A stretch of 64,000 nucleotides of DNA from MPNP01 sp965116235. Its GTDB lineage: Bacteria; Pseudomonadota; Alphaproteobacteria; Rhodobacterales; Rhodobacteraceae. Made by a program: the position numbers and the translations under genes. Below, in pieces: positions 37,099-45,821 of this stretch. The notes under the pieces were generated by a model. The model made no database searches and was not told the origin of the DNA. It saw nothing but the letters and a program-made list of their open reading frames with translations. How positions within the stretch are numbered: the first letter of the stretch is position 1; each line of letters opens with the position of its first letter. The DNA is taken from NCBI GenBank assembly GCA_965116235.1, contig OZ220496.1, forward strand, positions 1,426,001 to 1,490,000. Direction: 5' to 3'.

Positions 37099-38136
37099 AT
37101 GCATCAACCAGATTTCTGGTTTAGGGAGCGGAGTCTTGCATCGACCCTTCTGCTTCCTCTGTCGGCTCTGTGGTGGCTTGGCCATAAGCTGAGCGTACGC
37201 TATTCTGTCCGGAGAACGGTGGGTGTGCCGGTTGTGAGCGTTGGCAATCTGAGCATCGGCGGGACAGGGAAGACACCGTTAACCATTGCCTTGGCTCAGG
37301 AACTGAAGCATAATGGTCACATCCCGCATATAGTTGCCAGAGGATATGGCGGATCACTGGTCGGACCAGTCCGTGTCAATAGCAAGGAACACAGGGTTAA
37401 AGATGTTGGAGACGAGCCCCTCTTGCTTTCGGCCTTCGCTCCAACCTGGGTGGCCAAGAATCGGTTCTTGGGAGCAGCCGAGGCCCAAAAGAATGGTGCG
37501 ACTGCCGTCATCATGGATGATGGACATCAAAACCGCCACCTTGAACCTGACTGTGCAATAATTGTTGCAGATTCGACCGAGGGTTTCGGCAACCAAAGGA
37601 TGGTTCCGGCTGGTCCTTTGCGAGAGCCGATTCGAAGTGGGCTGGCTCGGGCAAAATGTGTGGTTTCAGTTGGAACGGAGGAGAAGTGCAGTTCTTTTGA
37701 AGAATCTTTTGAAACTCGTCACGGGCTGCCGTTGATCAGGGGCATCCTTCGGCCCTTGAGCTCGGGACTAGACTTAAATGGCACGAATGTCGTTGGTTTT
37801 GCCGGTATAGGCAAACCGGAAAAATTCAGGAAGACCTTGGTTCAACTTGGCGCCAAACTCGTCAAGTTTTTTCCTCTGAGTGACCATCAGGTTCCTTCCG
37901 AAATGCTGCTGAGTCGAATCGAACAGGCTGCCAAGGAGTACAACGCCATGTTGGTTACAACCGAAAAGGATGCCGCCCGCCTTGATTCCAAATGGAAGGC
38001 CAGAGTGCTGACAGTGCCGGTAAGGTTGAAAATTGACAACTGGAACCGATTGCGTCAGTGTTTAGAAGAGACAGGGCTACGACTCCTTGATAAAGGCATC
38101 TTACCAGAGGGAAGCGAAAGAAGTCATAAAGTTTAG
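37099..38136 (+). CDS. lpxK: Tetraacyldisaccharide 4'-kinase
   Basis: A 345-residue inner-membrane-associated kinase of lipid A synthesis that phosphorylates the 4' position of the disaccharide. An N-terminal hydrophobic segment (LASTLLLPLSALWWLGHKL) anchors it. The Walker A-type loop is SVGNLSIGGTGKTPL (about 49-63), and the family motifs IMDDGHQN and VTTEKDAARL follow. It ends a same-strand run. After it begins about 1 kb of decayed DNA. Confidence 0.93.
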   Translation: MHQPDFWFRERSLASTLLLPLSALWWLGHKLSVRYSVRRTVGVPVVSVGNLSIGGTGKTPLTIALAQELKHNGHIPHIVARGYGGSLVGPVRVNSKEHRVKDVGDEPLLLSAFAPTWVAKNRFLGAAEAQKNGATAVIMDDGHQNRHLEPDCAIIVADSTEGFGNQRMVPAGPLREPIRSGLARAKCVVSVGTEEKCSSFEESFETRHGLPLIRGILRPLSSGLDLNGTNVVGFAGIGKPEKFRKTLVQLGAKLVKFFPLSDHQVPSEMLLSRIEQAAKEYNAMLVTTEKDAARLDSKWKARVLTVPVRLKIDNWNRLRQCLEETGLRLLDKGILPEGSERSHKV

Positions 38137-38334
38137 GCAGTGGAGTCGCTGGTTTCTATCGCGCCCATGACTTGTCTTGGCGTGCAAGACTCGTATGGTG
38201 TGCGATGAAACTTGGCCATGTCGAGGTTTAGGCCTTGGCCTGCGTTAACAAATCCGGGTATTCGTGACATGATCGAGTGCATGCGATGGATTGTGTCATA
38301 TTCGGGCCGTACAGAATGAAATAAGATATGGGAC

Positions 38335-38925
38335 TTATATACATTGTTGACCGTGGGCCAACTCCGCATCCTTTTCACAGATCATCGGAGTCACCAGCGT
38401 GAACGCTCCTCCCTCGTGCCGCTGCGCCAGCCCCTGACGCCATATGGTGCGGCTCGCATTCGTGTCCGCATGGCCACACGCCATTCACCGAAACGATCGC
38501 GCGAGTGCCACGACTTCGGGTCGACCGCTCCACATGCAAGACAGGTCTGGCTGGTATACGCCGGAGGGACTAAAATCAGGCCGATGGTCTTGTAGGCCAG
38601 CATCATCCGCAACTTGATCCCCACCCCGTGTTCAATATCGTCCGATTCAACCCCGCCTTCTGTCTCACGCTGGCCCCCGGAGCTTCAACACTCCCCCCCC
38701 CCCGGGCACTGCGCGTCATGGACGCTGTCTTCAGATCTTCGGCTAATCAGCTTGTGCTGCAACTTATGGCTCACATGATGATACCAGTTCCTTCGTATCC
38801 TCCTCGCCAGTTTCCAGCCGACGAGTGTCCGGCTGATGGAGGATTGTCCCATCACTCGTCACCACCTGACCCACATGCCGGTCCGTGGCCACTAGGAAGT
38901 CGGCATTCTCCCGGGGTAGGGCGTG
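38335..38925 (-). pseudogene. Decayed tnpB (IS200/IS605 group)
   Basis: On the minus strand the pieces of a TnpB read in order but in several frames: LVATDRHVGQVVTSDG and DTRRLET near 38,905-38,820, RIRRNWYHHVSHKLQHKL near 38,770, EDLKTASMTRSA near 38,715, RQKAGLNRTILNTGWG near 38,640, LRMMLAYKT and PPAYTSQTCLACGAVDP near 38,600-38,530, and ACGHADTNASRTI near 38,465. The RuvC-type Asp, Glu and Asp and the zinc-ribbon cysteines can still be picked out, but at least four frameshifts and a deletion destroy the gene. The N-terminal half is missing. No intact tnpA is nearby. Confidence 0.8.
38693..38703 (+). repeat. Eleven-C homopolymer inside the tnpB remnant
   Basis: Eleven consecutive C (eleven G on the tnpB strand), followed by GGG. 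It falls between the EDLKTASMTRSA and RQKAGLNR coding segments, where functional TnpB genes have a short linker. It is probably a decay product with no gene left to switch. Confidence 0.85.
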
Positions 38926-39141
38926 TCATTCGGGTGAGCCGATGGACGAATGAGGAAGCTTGGTGACTGATTTTCAGGTCGAAGGGTCGTTTGAGGGATT
39001 CAAAATTACAACCGGACGAGGCTCGAAAGACATCGATCAATCCGATGAACAGCATGGAATACCGAGAGGTTTTCCGCCCGCCACTATCCAAATTCGTAAA
39101 CAGACAGTGAAACCATCTATTTTCGTTTTCAGAAACCGATA

Positions 39142-40533
39142 TCACTGACCGAAAATAAGATTAGGCAACCATAGCGCAACAGATGGAAACATAACTAGTA
39201 AAACAAGAATCAATACGTCGCACAATAAAAATGGAACACATCCCTTATATACGGTTTCTATCGAAATACCCATGGATTTGGGTATGGCACCCTTTATTGC
39301 AAAAACATTTAGCCCAACAGGTGGTGTGATCGCACCTATTTCTGTGAGTTTTAGCGCAATTACTCCAAACCAAATCGGATCATATCCCAGTTTAACTAAC
39401 AGTGGAAAAACAATTGGTAAGGTGAGGGCATATATACCTACAGGAACCATTATCATTCCAAGAAAGAACATTATTGCCATAACGCCCAAGAGAATAATAA
39501 ACGGAGAAACATTCGCCGCCTCAAGAAGCATTGTCAGCTCCGTTGGGAAACGAGTCATTGCTAGGACACGGCTGTAAAATAGTGCTCCTATGTTAATCAG
39601 AAAAAGCATTGCGGTGATGTTTGCCGCTTCCTGCATGGAAAACGTAACTCCCTTCAACCCATTATAAGAGCGAAGAAACCATCCAAACGCCAGTGTGACC
39701 AGAGCTCCAGCCGCTGCCGCTTCGGTAGGAGTAAAGTATCCGGAATAGAGCCCGCCAAGGACCACGAAGGCAATCACTCCAACCGGCCATATTTGGAGAA
39801 CCTCTTTCCGGCGGCTGGAACCCGTGTTTTCTGGCGTCATGAATTCTCTTCTCGGTGCGAGTTCGGGCTTGCGACGAACCAGCACCACAATGAGCACAGC
39901 GTAGGTGACGGCACTTAAAAACCCAGGAACAATCCCGGCCGCAAACAGCTTGCCAATAGACTGTTGGGTAAACAACGCATAGATAATCATCATCATGCTG
40001 GGCGGGATCATGGATGCAAATGTTCCGGCCGAGGCAATGCATCCAACAGAAAGAGCGCTGTCATAATCTAGTCGCTTCATTTCTGGCAGTGCCATTTTTC
40101 CGAAAATTGCCGTGGTTGCGATTGATGACCCCGAGACAGCTCCGAATATTCCGCAGCTAAAACAAGTTGCAATCATGAGAGAGCCAGGAAGTCGCCGGGC
40201 AAGTGCGTGCACACTATTGTAGGCGCGTCGAGCCAATCCTCCGTTTGAAGCGAACGACCCCATCAATATGAAGAGAGGTATCGCTGCCCATGTTGGGCTA
40301 GCAATCGAGAAATACGCAGACTGTCCTAGGAGTGATATCGAACTGGAAAACCCCAGAAGAAGATAGCATACGAAGAACCCTGAAAAGAGAAAAGCCAAAC
40401 CAATCTGAAGCCCGATCGCCATCAAGCCCAGCAACATGGCTATACACAACGCTCCTCCCGTAACGAAATCCATCACCAGAACTTGTGTGCAGGAGTGACT
40501 CGACGAGGGTTGCAGAGATCCCTCATTCTGCAT
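39142..40533 (-). CDS. dctM: TRAP transporter large permease DctM
   Basis: A 463-residue multi-pass membrane subunit of a TRAP transporter, the Na+-driven channel part. Hydrophobic helices run throughout. FSCGIFGAVSGSSIATTAIFG and IPPSMMMIIYALFTQQSIGKLF are typical DctM motifs, as is ITPPVGLNVFAIKGA. The start overlaps dctQ by 11 bases. An internal Met21 (MDFVTGG) is an alternative start. AT-rich codons stand out against the flanking core genes. Last gene of the carbamoylase-dctPQM operon. Confidence 0.92.
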   Translation of the reverse strand: MQNEGSLQPSSSHSCTQVLVMDFVTGGALCIAMLLGLMAIGLQIGLAFLFSGFFVCYLLLGFSSSISLLGQSAYFSIASPTWAAIPLFILMGSFASNGGLARRAYNSVHALARRLPGSLMIATCFSCGIFGAVSGSSIATTAIFGKMALPEMKRLDYDSALSVGCIASAGTFASMIPPSMMMIIYALFTQQSIGKLFAAGIVPGFLSAVTYAVLIVVLVRRKPELAPRREFMTPENTGSSRRKEVLQIWPVGVIAFVVLGGLYSGYFTPTEAAAAGALVTLAFGWFLRSYNGLKGVTFSMQEAANITAMLFLINIGALFYSRVLAMTRFPTELTMLLEAANVSPFIILLGVMAIMFFLGMIMVPVGIYALTLPIVFPLLVKLGYDPIWFGVIALKLTEIGAITPPVGLNVFAIKGAIPKSMGISIETVYKGCVPFLLCDVLILVLLVMFPSVALWLPNLIFGQ

Positions 40534-41026
40534 GCTCCCCTGTGAACAGGTCAGGATCGTTGTCTGAAGGTGTCTTCGTGAGGTTAATTACTGTCTGAAC
40601 CAGGAAGAACGCGAGACCAATAACCATAATGAATTTCGTCGGCCATATTGGCAGGTCTACCGTTCCAGCAATTGAACTGCCAGTCTGAAGCGCCGAGAAA
40701 GCATCAGAAGTGACGGCATAGAACAGTGCTCCAACTGTGCAAACAGCCAGAATTTGACGAAACAAAAAAAGCACTTTTCTGGTACCAAATGGAAGTCGTT
40801 TCACTAAAAATTCCAAACTCACATGTTCGGAGTATTCTTCGCATCGAGAAAAGCCCAGATATATGACTATCATCATAACGAATACGGACATCTCTGCCAT
40901 TCCGTGGAGCGGATAGCCAAATGTTCGGAACAGAATATCTGCAACAAGAAAGAACATCATGACCACCATCAACCAGCCAGTAAATCCCGACAAGATGTGA
41001 TTTATTTTATGTACCCAGGCTTTCAT
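40523..41026 (-). CDS. dctQ: TRAP transporter small permease DctQ
   Basis: A small four-helix membrane subunit of about 167 residues, with the DctQ hallmark LSGFTGWLMVVMMFFLVADILFR and the EEYSEHVSLEFLV loop. ATG 41026 is chosen over 41062 because the first helix then begins about 15 residues in, as in the family. It sits between dctP and dctM. Confidence 0.88.
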   Translation of the reverse strand: MKAWVHKINHILSGFTGWLMVVMMFFLVADILFRTFGYPLHGMAEMSVFVMMIVIYLGFSRCEEYSEHVSLEFLVKRLPFGTRKVLFLFRQILAVCTVGALFYAVTSDAFSALQTGSSIAGTVDLPIWPTKFIMVIGLAFFLVQTVINLTKTPSDNDPDLFTGEHAE

Positions 41027-41101
41027 TTGATGGTCCCGAACCACCTTCCCTGCTCGAAGCAACTCGAACAGGGAAGAAGAAAGAAAGACTCGCTGGATAT
41101 C

Positions 41102-42184
41102 TCAGCGTGCCATGGCTTGGGCATGGATTGTTTTTACCTTGGCAAGAATCTCGGCCGCATTTTTCAATCCTGCTTCTTCGGCTTCACGAACCCATTGTGA
41201 ATGGATTTGCTCCAGCTTGTCGGAGTTTTCCCAAGCTCTTATATCTTCGGGCGAGAGTTCAGTTACCGTGTATCCTGCCGCGATTTGCTCTTGGCGCACC
41301 TTATCGAACGCTGCATCGTAAACTGCGGCGAACTTTGATTCAGCAGTCATAGATGCTTCCACAATGGCCTGCTGTTGGTCTTCAGACAGGTTGTTGAAAA
41401 AACGAGCGTTTGCCAGGTGCAGAAATGGAGTGGCAAACCAAAGCTCTTTGGAAATTAGGAGATTTGGAGCCACTTCATCGAATTTCATCAGATGTAGACC
41501 ATCGTAGTTGGTGAAAACCCCGTCAATTATGCCAGTTTGTAGAGCTACATAAACATCACCCCAAGGAACGGACACTGGAGTGGCGCCGGCATTTTCGAGA
41601 TAGCGGAGAGCCCATTTACTTCCGGCCCGCCAGCGATCACCCTCAATGCTGGACAGCGAGGTAAGAGACTTCTTGCCTGAGAAGGCGCCTGGCAAACCTG
41701 CGGTGATCATTAGTGGTACAACTCCAACCTTGGCGAGCTCGGCCTTAAATTCTGGGACCTCGTCGTAGACCTTTCTGTATAGCCAAATCATGTTTTCAAA
41801 TCTTTGAGGACCTCGCGGAAACACGGAGAAAATCGAATGGGCAACCAGTTGCTTCGGATAATGGCCCGGGTATACAAACCCAATGTCTGTGATGCCGTCA
41901 CCTATGCCTTTGAGAATCTCCTTCGAACCCATAAGTGCTCCGCCCCAGAAATCTTGAATCTCCAAGTTTCCAGGCGTTTTGCCGGTGATTTCTGGAAGCC
42001 ATACATCCTTGACGAATTGGGTACGCATTCCACCCAATGGATCGTGGTCTGAATATTTTGCCGTGACATTCTGGGCGTAAACTGTGGATCCTAAAACTGC
42101 AAAGATTATTGTTGCGATTGCACCAAACACTTTCGCAACAGGCTTTTTAGGTCCAAACATATTTGATAGGACTTGATGTGTCAT
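41102..42184 (-). CDS. dctP: TRAP transporter solute-binding protein DctP
   Basis: A 360-residue periplasmic binding protein. The signal peptide (about 1-37) ends with a GSTVYAQN-like cleavage site. The DctP fold shows GSKEILKGIGDGITDIG and the signature GDRWRAGSKW, whose arginine normally grips a substrate carboxylate. The ligand should therefore be a carboxylated compound, which suits an N-carbamoyl amino acid or a ureide acid (inference from the neighbours). GAGGGAG precedes the ATG. It is 28 bases downstream of the carbamoylase gene. Confidence 0.92.
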   Translation of the reverse strand: MTHQVLSNMFGPKKPVAKVFGAIATIIFAVLGSTVYAQNVTAKYSDHDPLGGMRTQFVKDVWLPEITGKTPGNLEIQDFWGGALMGSKEILKGIGDGITDIGFVYPGHYPKQLVAHSIFSVFPRGPQRFENMIWLYRKVYDEVPEFKAELAKVGVVPLMITAGLPGAFSGKKSLTSLSSIEGDRWRAGSKWALRYLENAGATPVSVPWGDVYVALQTGIIDGVFTNYDGLHLMKFDEVAPNLLISKELWFATPFLHLANARFFNNLSEDQQQAIVEASMTAESKFAAVYDAAFDKVRQEQIAAGYTVTELSPEDIRAWENSDKLEQIHSQWVREAEEAGLKNAAEILAKVKTIHAQAMAR

Positions 42185-42212
42185 ACGACGTCTCCCTCCT
42201 CAGTTTTCATGA

Positions 42213-43184
42213 TTACTGGCACGAGTCTATCGCGCTTCCCTCATCGTTAGACGAAACGGATTTACGACCAATTTGTTCGACGATCGCACCATAGTGTTCC
42301 GGACGGCGATGCTGTGCAAAATTGAAGATGTTCTTTTTATAATATGAGCAATCGTCGAGGTTGCAGTCAGCAACAAGAAGCTCTTCGCCGTCCGTTTTGG
42401 CTTCGGCGACGACTATCCCCGTGGGAGCAATTATACATGAGCCTCCCATCAAAGGATGAGAGTCTTCAACACCTGATTTAGCCACACCCACGACCCAAGT
42501 GCTGTTTTGATATGCACCTGACTGCAAACACAGCAAATTGTGAAACTTTCGAAGATCAGGGTCTTCATCAGACAATGAGTCAAATACCGGAGTGTTATAT
42601 CCAATTAGCATTAGTTCCACGTCTTGCAGAGCCAAAGCTCTGTATGTCTCCGGCCAGCGACGATCATTGCAGATGGCCATTCCAATATTGCCAGTCCAAG
42701 CTCTACATACAGGAAATCCCAAATCACCAACTTTAAAATATCTTTTTTCCAAATGCTGATGGGTTCGGTTTGGGTCGAATTCTGCGTGGCCGGGCAAGTG
42801 AATTTTTCGATATTTGCTTCGTATCTTTCCAGTTGAGTCAACGAGTACGCAAGAGTTGTATCTATAGCATTCCTTCGAGTTTCGGACCAGCTCGGCATAT
42901 CCAAGATAGAATCCAATTCCGAGCTGTCGCGATGTGTCGAACAAAGGCTGTGTAATTGGGCTGGGGAGAGATTTTTCGAAATATCCGTCCAGCTGTTGTT
43001 CATCGTCAATTAGCCATCTGGGGAAAAACGTCGTCAAAGCGAGCTCTGGATACACTACGAGGTCGCAATCCTGCTTGGCGGCCTGCTTCATTAAGTCTAT
43101 CAAGCGCTTAACGACATTCTCTTTAGTGTCACTTCTTTGAACCGGACCCATTTGAGCCGCGGCTACGCGCAAAGTTCGTTTCAA
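42213..43184 (-). CDS. N-carbamoyl-D-amino-acid hydrolase
   Basis: A nitrilase-superfamily enzyme of 323 residues that hydrolyses N-carbamoyl-D-amino acids to D-amino acid, CO2 and ammonia. Similarity to the Agrobacterium D-carbamoylase is strong by memory. The triad lies at the same numbers, Glu47 (YPELALTTFFPRW), Lys127 (KYRKIHLPGH) and Cys172 (ICNDRRWPE), and the HLEKRYF and GDLGFPV motifs are kept. It is cotranscribed with dctPQM, so import and hydrolysis are coupled. Divergent from the LysR gene. The operator-like site at 43261-43290 lies in front of both. Confidence 0.88.
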   Translation of the reverse strand: MKRTLRVAAAQMGPVQRSDTKENVVKRLIDLMKQAAKQDCDLVVYPELALTTFFPRWLIDDEQQLDGYFEKSLPSPITQPLFDTSRQLGIGFYLGYAELVRNSKECYRYNSCVLVDSTGKIRSKYRKIHLPGHAEFDPNRTHQHLEKRYFKVGDLGFPVCRAWTGNIGMAICNDRRWPETYRALALQDVELMLIGYNTPVFDSLSDEDPDLRKFHNLLCLQSGAYQNSTWVVGVAKSGVEDSHPLMGGSCIIAPTGIVVAEAKTDGEELLVADCNLDDCSYYKKNIFNFAQHRRPEHYGAIVEQIGRKSVSSNDEGSAIDSCQ

Positions 43185-43260
43185 ATCATCTACCTCGATG
43201 CTGTGATGTTGATTGCGACAAGAACTTCCGTGAGGCTAGCAAAGTCGTAGAATAATGTCG

Positions 43261-43290
43261 TATAAAAAAATCAATGGATTGTATAATTTG
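43261..43290. promoter_or_regulatory. Shared bipartite operator-like site A
   Basis: TATAAAAAAA, six variable bases, then GATTGTATAATTTG. The same two blocks with the same spacing occur at 47362-47391 in front of the hydantoinase operon. It lies 10 bases before the LysR ATG (43300) and 77 bases from the carbamoylase start, the classic place for a LysR autoregulatory site. Confidence 0.55.
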
Positions 43291-43299
43291 AGATTACAC

Positions 43300-44193
43300 A
43301 TGAATTTGCGACAACTTGAGATTTTCCGAGCAGTTATGCGAGCTAGAACCACCTCAGGTGCGGCACGCGATTTGGGCGTGTCGCAACCCGCAGTAAGCAA
43401 TATGATCAAACATATCGAAAGCACTTTGCGACTGGAGCTGTTCGAACGGAAAAATGGGAGACTTTGGCCAACGCAAGACGCCAAACTGCTGTTTGTCGAG
43501 GTCGAACCGCTGTTCTTGTTTTTTCAGTCAGTACAGAAGAAAGTGTTCGATATCCGCGACGGCAAATCGGGCACCCTGAGAATTGTGGCAACGCCCAGCA
43601 TCACGAATTCAATTATTCCTCAACCCATCAGAACGTTTCTAACCAAACGGCCAGGAGTTCAAATTTCGATAGATTCTCGACGAATGGAAGGGGTGATCGA
43701 ACATTTAGAGCATAATTTTGCTGATATTGGCATGACGCTCACATTTCGCGACCATCCCTTGATAGTAGCGACACCTATTCATGTGGGCAGAATGGTGTGC
43801 GCGCTTCACAAAAGTCATCAATTAACAAAACAGCCTGTCATTCGTCCAACTGATATCGCAAAGGAAACTTTCATCACAATGGAGAAGGGGACGCCGCTCG
43901 GAAATCTAGTGCATGCGGCTTTTGAAGCTTCTGGCGAAGTTGTGAACTGGGCCATCGAGACACGTTACTGCAATACCGCTTGTTCGCTGGTTGATGCTGG
44001 TGTGGGAATCGCTCTGGTCGACGAGTACGTTCTTAACACAGGCTCATATCCCAACACCGTTGCCCGTCCTTTCCTACCAAAAATACCACTGACGGCCTAC
44101 GCCCTTTATTCGAAGGGGAGACCTATGTCTGCGCTGGCCACAGAATTTGTTAAACAACTAGAATTATCGGTTGCAAATATGACCTTGGAATAA
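43300..44193 (+). CDS. LysR-family transcriptional regulator
   Basis: A 297-residue LTTR. The N-terminal winged helix-turn-helix reads MNLRQLEIFRAVMRARTTSG and LGVSQPAVSNMIKHIE. The effector domain (about 90-297) follows, with a region like the OccR/NocR opine regulators. ATG 43300 is preferred to the in-frame ATG 43255 because the helix-turn-helix then starts at the usual place and the conserved operator block stays outside the gene. It probably responds to the imported ureide or its product and controls both flanking operons. Confidence 0.88.
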   Translation: MNLRQLEIFRAVMRARTTSGAARDLGVSQPAVSNMIKHIESTLRLELFERKNGRLWPTQDAKLLFVEVEPLFLFFQSVQKKVFDIRDGKSGTLRIVATPSITNSIIPQPIRTFLTKRPGVQISIDSRRMEGVIEHLEHNFADIGMTLTFRDHPLIVATPIHVGRMVCALHKSHQLTKQPVIRPTDIAKETFITMEKGTPLGNLVHAAFEASGEVVNWAIETRYCNTACSLVDAGVGIALVDEYVLNTGSYPNTVARPFLPKIPLTAYALYSKGRPMSALATEFVKQLELSVANMTLE

Positions 44194-44559
44194 GATATCG
44201 CGGATTTCAGCACACATAGAGCACGATTCAGGAAGTGGTAGTGCCGAGAAAGGTGCGTGTTCGATCTTTTTCCAACAGCCTATGTCGCTTCAGTTCTTAC
44301 CGAGCGATTCCGTAGCCTTCAGGACCACCCAATCGGGACAGAATGTTGGCTTCGTGGAGATGCGTACACCCCATTTTTCCGCTGATAAAATTCATTTACA
44401 TGGAGAGCTAAGACTTCGCAAAGGGTTACGCTGTTTCCTTCAGCGAGGCTAACAAATTTGCTAAATCGACATTCGAGACTTGCAGGCCAAGGCACAGAAG
44501 ATGGCAGAGCAGGAGATTGAATTTCTGCTTCGCAAAGAGTGTTTCACAAATGATCATGA
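44194..44559. other. Gap between the LysR and M20 hydrolase genes
   Basis: 366 bases between convergent genes. No ORF with family features is seen. A short tandem of ATGATC-like units (TGATCATGATCATGAT, about 44549-44564) sits next to the hydrolase stop. Nothing else is recognised. Confidence 0.35.
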
Positions 44560-45807
44560 TCATGATATGTCGAGTTGAAGCAACGTCCCCAACATAACCT
44601 GAGCACCTTTGGCACATTGGGCCTCGTCGACCCATTCCTCTGGAGCATGGCTTCGACCTTCTCGGCATGGAACAAAGATCATTCCTACCGGACCCAAATG
44701 CGAGGCATAAACTGCGTCGTGGCCAGCACCGCTGGACATCCGCATAGAGGCCAACCGCTCATTTCTCGATGCCGCTTCAATCGCGCTTATGACCATGTCA
44801 GATGACTTGGTGGCAGTTCCACAGCTAATTTGATACGCCTCAATCGACTGTTCGCGTTTCGCAGCTATATCGTGATACCCTTGCAACAAATTTTCTGTGT
44901 GGGTACGCAGTTTTTCATCGTCGCCGCTACGTATCTCCAACGTAAATTCGACTTCGCCTGGAACCACATTTGCGGCGTTCGGAGATAAACTCATCCTGCC
45001 GACGGTAGCAACGATTGCCGCTCCTTGGTTGTTTGCCGCCTCCGTAAGCTCTTCTGTAAGAAAAATCAACTCTGCCGCTGTAACCAAAGCATCTTTTCGA
45101 AGTCCCATCGGAGTGGCACCCGCATGGTCGGCACGGCCGAGCACGCGAATGTTTTCTCGTCTAATGGCAGCAATATTGGTCACTACCCCTATCGGTATAT
45201 TTGCACTTTCCAAACGAGTTGCCTGCTCAATATGGAGTTCAAGATAAGCAGAAATGGAGTTTTCGCCCCGGTTGGCCAGATGCAGTTGGTCCGGACATCC
45301 CCCAACTGCCCGAATGGCCTCACCAAGTGTTCTTCCGTTACCATCAGTAAGATCAAGTTTGTCTCTTTCCAACATGCCAGCCATAGCTTTTGAACCGATA
45401 CAGGAAAGACCGAATTCGCTTGGTTCTTCGGCCAAAAAATCGACCAGCTCGATATCATGCGTAAGCGTCATATCATTTTCTCGCAGGGTTTGGATGGCTT
45501 CAAGCCCGGCTAGTATGCCCAGAATGCCGTCAAAGCGGCCACCAAACGGCACAGTGTCACTATGAGAACCGACCATAATCGGGAGGTTCTTCTTCGCGCT
45601 TCCACTAATTCGGCCGATCAGGTTGCCAGCGGTATCAATTGATACATTCAATCCTGCGCTTTTGAATTCGTCGATAAGCCATTGTCGCCCTCGATCAAAC
45701 TCGGGAGAAAAAGATCGCCGTGTCCAGGGTTTGTCCGGAACTGTGATGTCAGCCAGTGCCATCAGTCGGTTCCACAGGCGGCATGAATTAATTTTGATCT
45801 TTCTCAT
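44560..45807 (-). CDS. M20-family N-carbamoyl-L-amino-acid hydrolase / allantoate amidohydrolase
   Basis: A 415-residue metal-dependent amidohydrolase with the HyuC/AmaB/AllC motifs: GSHSDTVPFGGRFDG (metal His and Asp, about 80-95), AEEPSEFG with the metal-binding Glu pair, LHIEQ and SGAGHDAVYASHLGP. Both L-carbamoylases and allantoate amidohydrolases share these, so the exact substrate is open. The D-carbamoylase nearby favours carbamoyl amino acids. It starts 14 bases after the hydantoinase-like gene in one operon. Confidence 0.87.
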   Translation of the reverse strand: MRKIKINSCRLWNRLMALADITVPDKPWTRRSFSPEFDRGRQWLIDEFKSAGLNVSIDTAGNLIGRISGSAKKNLPIMVGSHSDTVPFGGRFDGILGILAGLEAIQTLRENDMTLTHDIELVDFLAEEPSEFGLSCIGSKAMAGMLERDKLDLTDGNGRTLGEAIRAVGGCPDQLHLANRGENSISAYLELHIEQATRLESANIPIGVVTNIAAIRRENIRVLGRADHAGATPMGLRKDALVTAAELIFLTEELTEAANNQGAAIVATVGRMSLSPNAANVVPGEVEFTLEIRSGDDEKLRTHTENLLQGYHDIAAKREQSIEAYQISCGTATKSSDMVISAIEAASRNERLASMRMSSGAGHDAVYASHLGPVGMIFVPCREGRSHAPEEWVDEAQCAKGAQVMLGTLLQLDIS

Positions 45808-45821
45808 GACCGCTGCTCGCC

